Positions 50,101 through 61,461 of a stretch of 64,000 nt of DNA are shown in pieces (position 1 is the stretch's first letter; each line of letters opens with the position of its first letter). The position numbers and the translations under genes are program-made. This DNA comes from Phaeosaccion multiseriatum (Eukaryota > Ochrophyta, other classes): assembly GCA_965112735.1 (NCBI GenBank), contig OZ218952.1, forward strand, positions 248,001 to 312,000, written 5' to 3'. Under the pieces are notes generated by a model. That model did no database searches and was not told the DNA's origin. It saw only the letters and a program-made list of their open reading frames with translations.

Positions 50101-52073
50101 TGGTCGTTGCGAAAGTCCTGCGTGGGTGCGTGAGTGAGAGTGTGTTTGGGTGGGAGGGATGGATGACTCTTTGGTTGCTGGTGCTACTAGTACCGGTACT
50201 ACTGCCGGCACCGACCACAACTCACCATCACTCCTGCTCTAGAAGTGACCGTAGCTTACGCACCTGAAACTTAGAGAATGACGTGTCAAATCCCCACACA
50301 TTGCTCTTTCCCTGCGAGATGCCCGCCGCCAGCACGGCCCCACTGTGCACCATGGGTCCCTCCTTGCCTGCTGGCAGTCCCCCCGCCACGCTGAACATGA
50401 CACCAAGTACTTTGCACACGAGGGTCTTGACGCGCACCACACGAGGGAGGTTGATGCCGTTTAGGAAACATTTGATCTCCGGGATGCCGGAGCTGCTCTC
50501 GAGGTGGTACGGAAAGGTAAGCAGTGCATACAGTCATACATACACAACAGAAGAGGGAGGCGGAGGAGGAGATCAGAGGCGGAGGCTGAGACGGGGGAGA
50601 AAGAGAGGGGTCGTAGGGCAATCTCGAACTTTGCAATTCACTGGGCATGTTTCGCATTCCTTCTGCCGACAGCCGTGCGAGTTGTCGGCCGGTCCCACCC
50701 TCCCCAATTGTTCCTCATCTTCCACGCTTCGCCTCCAACGTCCTCCCTAATCATTCCGAATCTTCGATTCAATTGCTCTACTTATAAAGCAAAGGACTCA
50801 TGATCCGATTCCCACCACAATGACGCCCTCAGCGGCCTGAAACACAGACAGAGAGCACCCCATCCATCCATCCATCCATCCACTGCCATCCATCCATCCA
50901 CCCATCCATCCATCCATCCATCCACCATCCATCCATCCATCCATCCATCCATCCTTCCACCCATCCATCCATCCATCCTTCCACCCAGCAGTGACCGCTG
51001 ACTTACCCTGCCGCCATGGGCTCGAGCGACACCATGCTATTGGCAATCATCACGTAACCGCAGCTGAAGGCCGCGTATACCACGAAGGCTTGCCAGCACG
51101 GGCCGAGGTCTCGCACCATCCCGTAGCAGACGCTGAACTGAAGTAAGAGGGGCAAATGAGTGCGGCGGGGAGGAGTTGAGAAGGACAAAGAAGGGCGGGC
51201 GGGGAGGGGGATGAAAGGGGTAAAGGAGGGCAGGCGGGGAGGGGGATGAAAGGCACAAAGGAGGGCGGGTGGGGAGGGGGATGAAAGGGAAAAGGAGGGC
51301 GGGCGGGGGGGGGCGATGAGCTGGGCGGGCACGTGTAGTGAACGAGTGGACGGGATATGCGTAGGGCTGGGATGAAGAGTTGGGACAGCTGCCGCTACCG
51401 GCTTCGTGAGCACACTACCCTTGAAGCAGCCTTCCCTCCACTCTCTCTCTTTCTCTCTCCCTCTCTCTCTCTCCATATGTATCTCTCTCTCTTTCAGAGA
51501 GGCGCTTGCCCACCGCACCTTGATGGCCGTGAGACTCGAGGTGCAGAAGGTCACAAAGATGGCGATGAGGCCGGTGAGCACCCCCACAATGAAAGTCATG
51601 ACCCAGCGCTTGGCCGACCTCATCTTGTTGGACGTCCACCACCGGCCCCGGTCCATAAAGTTGCGCTGCTGCTGGTACGTCCTCCAATTCTCGCTCTCAT
51701 TGGGCTCATAGTTGAGCGAGTCCGCCATATTAAGTTCCTGCTCCTGCTGCTGCTGCTGCTGGCGGCGGCGGTGAATGCCGTTCTGGTTGTCGGTCCATGG
51801 GTACTGCACGTCGGCCTCATCACCCCGCCACTCGTCGTCAGAGGCTTCTCCCCCCACCAGGGACTGATACACACCATCCGTACCCTCTCCCCCCGGCACT
51901 GCGCCCCTCTTACTGCTGCCCTTCATGCTTGCACCGTGTACTTGTCCCCGTTCCGCATCTCCTCTCCCCTTCTCTCCTCCTCGCCGTGGCAAAGGCCCAG
52001 CGGCTTCGCTTGGCTCTGCTGGCCCTCCAACTTTCGGCAGGCACAATTGGACACCCCCTTCCTCCTCCTCCAT
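46744..52073 (-). CDS. CLC-6/7-type anion/proton exchanger with C-terminal CBS region
   Basis: An anion transporter of the CLC family, expected in an endosomal or vacuolar membrane. Nine exons in transcription order (52073-51519, 51137-51007, 50492-50264, 50117-49542, 49119-48785, 48598-48310, 48008-47838, 47571-47380, 47043-46744) splice in phase to about 925 residues. The selectivity motif is GSGIPE, with Ser as in chloride-preferring members rather than Pro as in plant nitrate exchangers. The gating glutamate is in [10 protein letters not shown] and a proton-glutamate motif in LEEGASFWN, matching exchangers such as CLC-7. Further signatures are [21 protein letters not shown] and [19 protein letters not shown] (shown in part). 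CBS-like sequence follows ([42 protein letters not shown]). The C-terminal 70 residues are low complexity. Confidence 0.93.
47090..47350 (-). repeat. CA- and GA-rich array in last CLC intron
   Basis: CACACA, GAGAGA and a longer degenerate unit (GTGTCAGGACAGAGAG-like) fill the intron between the last two CLC exons. The longer unit recurs several times between 47168 and 47335. Confidence 0.75.
49128..49378 (-). repeat. GGAGA purine-rich array in CLC intron 4
   Basis: About 250 bp of GGAGAGGAGAGAAGG-type sequence, which is CTCTCC on the sense strand, sits directly upstream of the acceptor of CLC exon 5. Confidence 0.85.
50860..50990 (-). repeat. (CCAT)n array in CLC intron 2
   Basis: A long tetranucleotide array of ATCC/CCAT units with a few interruptions (CTTCCACC, CACTGCC) lies inside the intron between exons 2 and 3. 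A shorter array of the same unit occurs at 55897-55925 in the spacer after the kinesin gene. Confidence 0.9.
51180..51315 (-). repeat. About 38-bp G-rich minisatellite in CLC intron 1
   Basis: A unit of roughly 38 bp built around GGGCGGGCGGGGAGGGGGAT and GAAAGG recurs about three to four times close to the acceptor of CLC exon 2. The sense strand is C-rich. Confidence 0.8.
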
Positions 52074-52288
52074 AGGGAAAGCAGCGGCCTAAGTCATCGC
52101 TGGAGGCGAGCAGGCAGCGATTATCATTGAGAAGAAAGTGAGGGAGAGCGGTGCGAGTAAGTCAGGGGCCCAACCGTAAGCGGACGGTTGGTGCCACTGA
52201 GGGCGGATCCTTCTTGGGATGATTCTTAAAAAGGATACCCCACTCCTCGGTTCGCCGCGCAGCTGTGCGAGAGGAATCTTTCTCAGCA
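52074..52288. promoter_or_regulatory. Bidirectional promoter region, CLC/kinesin
   Basis: 215 bp between divergent starts; function inferred from orientation only. Confidence 0.4.
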
Positions 52289-55200
52289 ATGGCTTCGGCT
52301 AGAGAAGAGGAGGATGTGGCTTCTTCGACGTCTGCTCCTGCCGCAGTTCTTAGCAAAACAGACATTGGTAAGTCGGATCTTGCGGATGGCCTCTGCGCTT
52401 AGATGCGCACCAGACGCGCGGAAAAGAGCGACCGATCTTACACCATTTCCCATCGGATTGAGCATCCGTTTCGCCACAGCAAAACTTAGCTCCCCGTTCC
52501 CCTCTTTTTTCTCCTTTTTGTTCTTGTGCAGCCAACAACTTGCTCTCTTTCGCTACCTGGACGGAATCGAGGCAGTTGCTGACCTTGAACACCTACTGGG
52601 GGCGCACAGCCGAGCGAGGAGGGCACGGCATAGCCAGCTTGGAGGAGACATGGAAGCTGATGAACGAGCGCATGCACGCATCAGGGTACGACTTCCCGGC
52701 GCTCGGGTCCTCCCCTCACTGGAGTTCTGAGCGCACCATCTTTGTGTCATGTTTCCCCATGCGAGAGCTTTGGAAGCGCCCCGAGGCTGCTGCCCGCGAG
52801 GCCGATGGAGTGAGAGAAGGAGGGGAGGGAGAGGTGGACCAGCAGGAAGAGCAGCAGCAGGAAGAGGAGGAGGAGGAGGAGGAGGAGGAGGAGGAGGAGG
52901 AGGAGGAGGAGGAGGAGGATGAAGAGCAACAGCAACAACAACATCAACAGCAAAGGAGGGCGGGGCGGAGAGAGAGGACGGGGCTCAAGATTGGCGTTTG
53001 CTTGCGTTTCCGCCCTCTTTCGGACGAGCAGATTCTGAACAAGGAGTCCAGCACCGCAGTGGTTATTCCACTGCATCAGCGACTACAGCTCCTGCAGGTC
53101 AGTGGGGCGCTTCATGCTGCAGAGCGTTTCGGGAAGGAGGAAGAGCGAGTGTATGTGGAGGGCCTGAGACTTGTCTATAGCTGCGTACACATTGATGTTG
53201 ACGTGTCTGTGCTCGTACAGCAATGTCTATTACCAGAAAAAAAAGTCCAACAACCCTCCTCCCCTTCCTGGACGATGAAACGACTCCTTTGCTCAACCGC
53301 TCCTCCACCACGCAGGAGGCACACAAGTGCTCCACAAGCCACGCTCTCAAGCGGATTTGGGGAGGGGGGCAGGCGGAGGAGGGGAAGGAAGAGGAGAAAG
53401 GGGGCGGAGAGGAAGGGGGAGGGGATCCCTGGAGTGGAGCGCTCGTTCGGGTGGTCCGCAACAGCAGCGTCGAAGATCTGGACACCCTATATGGCGATAC
53501 AAGGCGCGGAGGAGAGGGAAAGGAGGAAGGCAAGGGCGAGGAGAAGGAAGCGGAGGGGGAGGGAGAGGGGAAGGAGGAGGAGGAGGAGGAGGAGGAGGAG
53601 GAGGAGGACGGCGGAGAGGAGGGGGAGGAAGAGGAGAAGGGTGTGCTGCTGACACGTGGTGTGCTGTCCTGCGGGGGCCAGTGTGTACTGGCTTTGGTCC
53701 CTGGTACGGGGTTGCGGGAGTACCGCTTCGAGCGCTGCCTCAATGAGGGCACCGCCCAGGCGGACGTGTATGGCAGCGGCGCGAGGCGGTTGGTGATGGA
53801 CTTCCTCAATGGCGTTAACGGAAGCATCATCGCCTACGGACAGGTGAGCGAGCAAGCATCCTCCTTCTCCTCTCCTCTTCCGCTTGCCTTTGACGGGGCT
53901 GTGTGGAAGCAGCAACATGTGCCATTGTCGAGAAGCGAATCAAGTTGGAGTTTACGCTTGTGCGGTTTTCGACCTCGCGCCCAATTGTTGCGGTGCCTTT
54001 TGTCGCCCTCTTCTCTTCCATCCGTTCCATGCCACTCACACGGCCGCGGCTCGCACTCTCCTCCTCTTTCTACAGACCGGCTCGGGCAAAACTTACACAA
54101 TGTTCGAGGGGGTGGGCGACGGGGCGATAGGCAGCGAGGGCAACACTAGCAACAAAAGCAGCAGTTGGTCATACAGCAGCAGCGCTGGCGTAGTCCTCAG
54201 AGGCTGCCAGGAGGTGATGGCGGCGGTGCAGCTACGGAGGGGGCTGGGGCTGGAGGTGCAGCTGGAAGTGTCCTATGTGGAGGTGTATGGGGACACCATC
54301 TCCGATCTGCTCTGGGAGGGGGCGGCGGCGGCAGCAGGACGAGGAGGAGGAGCCCTGGGCGGGGTGTGGCACGGAGCGGCAGCGAGGGCGGTTCATGATG
54401 GAGCGGCGGCTGTGGCGGTGCACTCGGCTGCCGATTTGCAGCACCTGCTGGCGTTGGGGCAACGCAACAAGCGAGTCTTCGCCACCAAGATGAATCGGGA
54501 GTCCTCCCGTGCGCACTCGCTGCTGGTGCTCCGGCTAAAGCAGGCCAACCCCCTGACGGGCATTTCGTGCAACAGTCGACTGTGCTTTGCGGACCTTGGG
54601 GGAAGTGAGCAGCTTAAGAAGTCTGGGGCTGTGGGAGAGCGAAAGAAGGAGGCAGTGAGCATCAACCTTGGGCTGCTGGCCCTGAAGCGCTGCATCGACG
54701 CGCTTCGAAGGAGGGAGCCATACGTGGTAAGTGGTTACGTAATATTTGGCAAACGCAGGAAGAAGGCGCACCGCACCGAATCGAATTGCCCACCCTAGAC
54801 CCAGGCTCCCACACGCCCTCTTCTGTACTTTATTCATCCCCATCCTGTCCCCCATTGTCCGTCCCCACCCGATCCCCTGCCACTACTGCTACTGCTGCTG
54901 CTGCGGCTGCCGTCTCTCCCCCAAGCCTTTCTCCGACAGCAAGCTCACACAACTACTCAGCGAGGGCCTCGGGGGGAACAGCCAAACCCTGGTCATGATC
55001 ACCGCCACCAGAGAACAAGAGCACTCCTTGGAGACTTTGGCCTCTCTGCGCTTTGGTGAGGATGTGTCCAGGGTGGTGAGTAGCGCCAAGGCCAACACCA
55101 CGCTGTCGGCGAGGGGCGCAATCGACTCGCTCAATGAGGAGCTGGAGCGGCTGAAAGAGACCATCGCGAGGGAGGAGAGGTGGGAGGGGGGTAGGCCCGT

Positions 55201-55537
55201 AGGAGCAGAGGTGAGCGCCTCTTGGAGTGGAGAGGGAAGGAGACGGGGGAGGAGGCGGGGGGTGTGACGTCGAATACCACACACGCACACACGCACGCAC
55301 ACACACAAAAACACACACGCACGCCACACACACATGCACACACAGAGACACACACACGATAAGATGCATGCACGCGTTTGTGTTTTGAGCACCCCTCAAA
55401 CTTGACGCTAATGTGCACGCCTATGTTTGGTTGTGTGTGCCGCCGTTTTCACGACACAACGTACTTGACTTCCCGCTCAGGGTTTCCGTCACCGCTTTGA
55501 GCAGCTGTGGGAGCAGCGGAGGGCCTTGCTTGCGTGA
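52289..55537 (+). CDS. Divergent kinesin motor protein with F-box-like N-terminus
   Basis: A microtubule motor ATPase. Six exons (52289-52367, 52532-53097, 53316-53843, 54076-54726, 54926-55210, 55481-55537) splice in phase to about 721 residues. Motor motifs: strand beta-1 GVCLRFRPLSD; FERCLNEGTAQADVY; P-loop GQTGSGKTYTM (rebuilt across an intron); switch I NRESSRAHSLL; switch II FADLGGSEQLKKS; and PFSDSKLTQLLSEGLGG at an exon start, which confirms the splice. Two long acidic insertions (poly-Glu) interrupt the region before the P-loop. There is only a short neck-like helix after the motor and no long stalk or cargo tail. The first 60 residues (ANNLLSFATWTESRQLLTLN...W) resemble an F-box helix set; that is a weak similarity call. 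Family placement among kinesins is not possible by eye. Confidence 0.88.
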
Positions 55538-56629
55538 GCCCGGAGCTCCACAACCCACCCACCCACACACCCACCCACCCACCCACCCGCCCACCATTAT
55601 ATAACCGCAGTTAAACAAACCGACGCTTCTCGCTCCGAGAAGGAGCCTGCCTCACTAGCGGCTCAGGGAGTGCAGAGTGTATAAAAGAGGCGTAAGCCTC
55701 GACCCCTGACGCGACGCCCGGGTATGTGGGCAGGACATTGACTGGTGTATGGGCAGGGGACCTGTGCCCATAGCAATACAACTAGCGGGTTAGAGCCAGA
55801 CCACGCCTCGCTGTGCCCTTGGACGCGAAGACGCGAAGGCTGTACCGGCTATGGATGGGTTTTGAAGATCACCCATAAAAGAGCATATAATATCTCCATC
55901 CGTCCATCCATCCATCCATCCATGCACTGCCATCTAAGCATCTCCCATCTCTCGCCCTGCTGCCCGGAGGGGGGGTGATATGAGTTCAGCCCCATGCATC
56001 GCTCACTGTTCAGTCCTTGGCGGCCTCTAGCTGCCCCCCGCGCCTCTAGCAGCTAGGCAGCCTCCCAGTGACGGTGGGCGCGTGCGTGGTGCCGCCAGCC
56101 AGTGGGTAGCGGCACACCTGTACTAGGCCTCCTCGTAGGGCCAGCGAGGCGGAAAGACACAACACGAAGCAAGTCTATTCCTCACTTCCAATCCCATGTA
56201 ATACATTTGCTTAAAACTGACTACTCTTTGCACTCTGGACTGGGCACTCCAACCGTCCACCTAACCTTCTATGAACATCTCCTCCTCCTCCCCCATTTTG
56301 TTACCGAATTTGCTGAATTCACAAATTTGTTAGTCTCTTTGTTCCCCCTTGCCCCCAACCAGTCACATTTAAAATCTTCTTCGACCAAGTTGTGATTTCT
56401 CACCATATTCGCAACCCCCCACACGCAAACGAGAGGAGTGCAGCGCAGGCTTCACAACCAAGACTGCATACGGCACATAGAAGAAGAGAAGCAATTCTTT
56501 ACTCTTCGCTGTTCAATCCCCGCTCCCCGCCCGTAAAGTAAATCCTCCCTTTACTTAGCTACAAGCAAGCAACACATCGCCTTTTGGAAGAACAACATAC
56601 ACAGCGCGTAAGACAAGGCAGTGGAGAAG
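55538..56629. other. 1.1-kb spacer with TATA-like element and hairpins, possible ncRNA
   Basis: No domain-bearing coding frame is visible. It contains a hairpin at about 55625-55640 (CTTCTCG paired with CGAGAAG), TATAAAAG at 55680-55687, a (CCAT)n array near 55900, and a 7-bp stem GTGCCGC/GCGGCAC at 56089-56115. The right part should be the promoter and 5' UTR of the reductase gene. A non-coding RNA gene is possible but I could not match it to a known RNA class. Confidence 0.35.
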
Positions 56630-57992
56630 ATGGACGTGTTGTGGCCCGAATCCGAAGGGAGAAACGCACAGGGGAGGAGTAGCAGCTCCAAGCGGCATGA
56701 GCAGCGGCAGCTAAAGCTAAGGGGCGGGCCAGACGTGACGGGCGGTGCCATGCTCCTCTCGCTGCGCTTTGCCACCATGTGCTCCTTGGCTGCCGTCTTC
56801 TGGTACTTCGGGGTCTACTCCACGCAATGGTACCGCGAGGAGATCTCCGGGGGTCATCGGGGTGACACCTACACACTCAACGAGGGCAAGTTCTCCGTGG
56901 GGAACAGCAGGTACTATGGCTGGATCGGATGAAGAGCACCAGGCAACCAGCCAGTGGCACTTGTTCATTGCCAGAGGTTCGCTTCGGCGAGTTTATGCTG
57001 GGACCGCGGTGGTGGTGTGGAAGTAGCAAGACTCGGCGCTGGCCTCTTTCGCTGTTGCTGGACTGGCTGGCTCGCTCGGTTTTTTTTTGTCCCTCCTCTT
57101 GTTCCTCCAAGACCTCCCTCCTCTCTCTCTTCCATCCGTTACTCGATTTGCTTCTGCTGAGCCAAGCTCCTGCCCCCTTCTATTATTCTATTATTCTTTC
57201 TGCTGCCCATGTCAATGCCCCAACAGCAACCTCATCCTCCTCTTCACCGTGGTGCCTTTGATGGGCGCCACCCTGTTTGGAGCCCTGCATGAGGCCCTCT
57301 GGATCGGCCGCCGGCTTCGAGCCCCAGCTTCCTCCTCGGACTCCGAGTCTACATCACCACCCAAGCCGCCCCTGATGACCTCTGTGACTCGCACCTGCAG
57401 CGCTGTGCTTCACTACAAGCTGGGGCCGCTCCTTCGACTCCGAGCTCCGTAAGTACTAGTCACAATCCGCCAATTCTGGGGACAAGTCTTGGAAGGCCTT
57501 ACGCCACTAGCCACCTGGACTCTCTCCCTCCCATCCGTCGATTCAGTTCATTGCCGTTACTTAGCTACAGACGCAGTGACGGCGGCAATAGTCGCAATTG
57601 GGCCTCTTCTTGGTCGCTCCCTCCCTCGTTCCCTCATTTTCCGTCATGATGCCCGCACCCACATGTTACTTTCACTAACCCACTTGACTTGACCATATGC
57701 TTGACTTGTCGCCGCTCACTCACCCACCAGATGGATCACTGTTGGAGAGGCCCTTGTGGGCCTGGGCTGGGTGGCCGCCAACATTTGCCTGCTCGTCTAT
57801 GGCACCATCCGTAGGGTGGATGGGCAGTTCGATGAGGACAACATTGGCCCATGCGCCGACGCCCCCGCTAAGCAGTGCTGGCAGGGAACACACTTCTATG
57901 GCTTGGAGGTACGCGGGAGCAGCGAGTAGGGGCCCCTGCCTGATGTCTAAATGTCTTCACAATGACTGCCTTGGCTGACCCACTCACCCTTT

Positions 57993-58035
<43 letters not shown>

Positions 58036-60501
58036 TACACGCACACGCACCACTCACCGCCCACCGTCCATCCGACTGGCTGGCTGCACACTTGACTCAA
58101 AACAGGTCTCTTCGCGGAACGAATTCACACTGATGATCGTCGCCTTCCAGTTTGGATACGTTTGTACCGCCAACTTCACTCTGGCGCTGCTGCCTGTGTC
58201 CCGCACGAGCCGCGTACTCACCGGCATGGGCGTGAGCTTCGAGAGGGCTGTGCTGTACCACAAACTCGTGGGGCACATGGCGTTTTGGGCCCTCATCCTC
58301 CATGGAGTGCTCTACGTAATCTACTGGCTCTTGCTGGGAGGTGAGTGGCTGATTTTGTAGCGTGGGTGGGGTGTAGCAAAGCGTGGTGGTGGTGCACAGG
58401 CAGGATGAGAAAGAGGAGAAAGCATCCATGATGGCACTTTTCACTTCGAAGGGAAGAGGGGTTAGGCGCCGTGGGCAAAAGTGTATTCAAACTGTTAATA
58501 GCATACGTAAGTAGCCAAACGCTAACCTACGTCGTCCCCTCTCTTTTCTCTCCCCTCTCCTTCCATCCACAAAAAAAATAAAAACAATAATCATAAAATA
58601 ACAGGCTTCAGCCAGGTGTGGGAAGAGTCCGTCAAGTGGCCCGTCCGCAGAGGCACCAATGTCCCCTTCGGCTGGATGACCATAGTGTTCGGGCTGCCCA
58701 TGTGGATCACCTCCATCGCCACCATCCGCAAGCACTACTACGCGCTCTTCAAGGCCGTGCACTGGTGCGCCATCCCGGTCCTGGTCTTTGCGTGCCTGCA
58801 CAACGACAACGTGGCCTACTTCCTCATCGCCCCCATGCTCATCTACGCGGCTCACATTGCCACCAGACTCGCCTCCTGGCAGGTGTGTGGTGCTGGCAGT
58901 AGTGGTAACAATAGTAGTATTAGTAGTAGTGGCTGGTAGTAGGACAAGTCCCCTTTCTGTCGTTCGCAAGCTGGCCAAGCGTCGTTCCATCTATGGGCTT
59001 TCGCAAAGAAGCGCACGTCGCCCTTCCTCCCCTCCTTCAGTCACTCACTTTCGTCCACTCGGTCCCCTCCCCCCCCCCCTATACCCTCCTTGCTTTCTCC
59101 CCTTCCGTTGTGGCTGACAGCGCTGGCGCATGTGGCAAACATGGCCTTCCGTCCGTGCCCTGACGCTCCTCTTCAGCTTCAAGACCGACAACGGCCAAGT
59201 CTCCTCGAGCTCGACCGACAGCAAGGCCCTCACCGACTCCGGCAGCAACTTCAAGGCCAACGAAGTCGTCTTCGTCGCAGTCCGTGGGGACTACGTCGTT
59301 CTTTCCGTGGCCATGGACTCGAGTAGCACGCTTCGTGGAGGTGCCTTCGCCTACATCTCCTGCCCCGGCGCCCTCCCCGGCCGGGCCAATGAAGCGCACG
59401 CCTTCTCCGTGGCTGTGCGAGGAGTGCCCCCCCACGAAGGCACGGAGTCCCTCTCCTCCTCCTCCCCCTGCTGCACCTTCTACATTAAGCGGCTGGGCCC
59501 CTGGACGGAGGCTCTGCTCAAGCTCTCTGCGGGCGTGGAGCTGGCCGGCGACCCTTCCTCCCTCATTGTCGACATGGACGGTCCTTACAACCAGAGCGGC
59601 GTCGCCTTCACCTCGCACGCGGCCCTTGGAGCAGAGCGTGTGGTGCTCGTCACCGGAGGCAGCGGCCTCGCGTCCTTCCTGGGCTTCCTCCAAGACTGGA
59701 GCCTCGCCGCAGCCGCCACTACGGCAGCGGGCGGCAAGGGGACGCTTCTTCCCGAGGTGCACCTGATATGGTGCACGCGATCGCTCCAAGAGATGGAGCT
59801 TTTGGGGACCGCATTGCCCACCTTGCTCGCGCAAGCGGGTGAGCTGGGCTCGACTAAGTTCAGCCTGACGCTGCACTGCACCGCCAAGGCTGCTACGGAG
59901 GAGGGGAAGCTTCTGGCCCAAGCAGAGGAGGGAGGAGGGGGTGGGTCCGGCTCTTTGATGCTCGTGGAGTGGCCGTCTGCTGCCTCCGCTGCTGCTACTG
60001 CTGCCCTCCGTCGCCACACCACCGACGAGAGCAACAAGGACACCGTCCACCGCACCCGTGGTGTGCCTCAAGCGTCCTATGTGCCTGCCTTTTTGGACGT
60101 GATGCGGACGGCCTCTGCTTTGGCCGGCGGTTACGTCGGGGTAATGTTTGCCAACTACGAAGAGGAGAACCGCGGTGGGCTGAGAGGCTACCACCAAGGA
60201 GGGCTGGTGCTCGCTCTGAGTGCAGCCTGGGCAATCGCCTTCCTCGTGGTTTGGGAGCTCATGTGGGTGGGTCTGCTCAAGCATTGCTGCACCCCCATCC
60301 AGAGGTGGAGCACAGCGGCGGTTGGCGACGAGTCCTACCGCAGCAGTGCGGTTGCCCAAAGCACCGACGGCAGCGCCGGCGACTCGTCCATCGTGCGAAA
60401 GGGAGTTGACGGAGCAGAAGGAGGACGAATGGCCCCCACCAACGCCTCACATCTGCGCCAAGAAGGAGAAGAGACCAAGGCCGGAGAGGACGAGGCCCAA
60501 C

Positions 60502-60534
<33 letters not shown>

Positions 60535-60761
60535 CCTCCCCCTCCTCTCCCTCTGTCCTGTCATCCGCCCCTGTTCAGGTCGGGCGCCCAGACCTTTGGG
60601 AGCTCCTGAGCGCCGAGAAGCGTCGTGCGGAGGAGAAGAAGCGTGGGTGTGTGCGCGTACTGGCCAGCGGTCCTGACGCCATGGTGAAGGAGTGCGTGCG
60701 TGCGGCGAGGGACATCGACTGGAAGCTCTTCGCCGTGGAGGAGTTCTCATTCGAACTGTAG
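56630..60761 (+). CDS. Ferric reductase/NADPH oxidase-type flavocytochrome
   Basis: A membrane enzyme that moves electrons from NADPH through FAD and two hemes to ferric iron or oxygen. Six exons (56630-56910, 57227-57448, 57731-57908, 58106-58340, 58605-58882, 59121-60761) splice in phase to about 944 residues. Four candidate heme ligands have spacing H-x13-H (in YHKLVGHMAFWALILHG) and H-x12-H (VHWCAIPVLVFACLHN), the spacing of gp91phox. The FAD part includes EAHAFSVA in place of the usual HPFT-like motif. The NADPH lobe includes VVLVTGGSGLASFLG near residue 575 and RVLASGPDAMVKECV near 910. A further hydrophobic span (LVLALSAAWAIAFLVVW) lies between them, as in plant FRO ferric reductases. 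No EF-hands are seen. This favours ferric reductase over a calcium-regulated oxidase. The start ATG is the first with a downstream membrane helix. Confidence 0.88.
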
Positions 60762-61461
60762 GCATGTAGGCAGATGGAAGAGGCGACTGGTTGTTGTCTT
60801 GTCTGACTGAGTGAGTGACTGACTGACTGACGCACTCGAAGCTGGCCGGCGGGCCCAATTGATATATTTTGCTCCCCTTCGCTGGAAGCAGAAGGCAGAA
60901 GGTCAGGGGCCGAGAATCATCGGCAGATAGACCGGCGACAGACTGACTGACTGACTGACTGGACAGGAACTCATGTGGCATGGTGCAAATATAGAGGCAC
61001 ATGGGCAGTTCGAGGGGCAACTGCCGTCGCGCGGAACACTACGTCGTGTGTATTTTATTTTTTATTATAAGACAGAAATTTTGTGCTGTGAAAGGAGGTG
61101 TCGCGCTTGCCCGATCGTAGTAAAAGGGCAAGCGAGCGCCAGCAGCAAGGGAGAGAGGGAGACGGCACATCTCCTTGCGAACCCGTGTTACGCCACACGC
61201 CTCCCCAGAGAATAGGCAAAGGCAAAGGCAAAGGCGAAGGCGAAGGCGAAGGGAAAGCAAAGGCGAAGGCCCAACGCCCTCTCCCTCAGTCCACCCCTCA
61301 GTCCATCGTGATGACCGTAAGGCAGAGGCCCGAGGCCCGAGGCCCGATGCCGTCCCCCTCTCACTCAGTCTGTGGTAAAGCAAAGGTAAAGCAAAGGCCC
61401 AATCCCCTTCATGTGCCCCTCAGTCCGTAGCAAAGCAAAGCAAAGCAAAGCAGTCAACCCC
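60762..61461. repeat. Convergent 3' spacer with GACT, GGCAAA and CAAAG arrays
   Basis: About 700 bp between convergent stops. It holds (GACT)n at 60812-60832 and 60942-60962, (GGCAAA/GGCGAA)n at about 61214-61270, (CCCGAGG)n near 61328-61350 and (CAAAG)n at 61378-61452. There is no supported gene. Confidence 0.8.

Noticed and set aside
50782-51046. MDGW-repeat frames
   Set aside because: Translation of the (CCAT)n intronic array; no coding signal outside the repeat.
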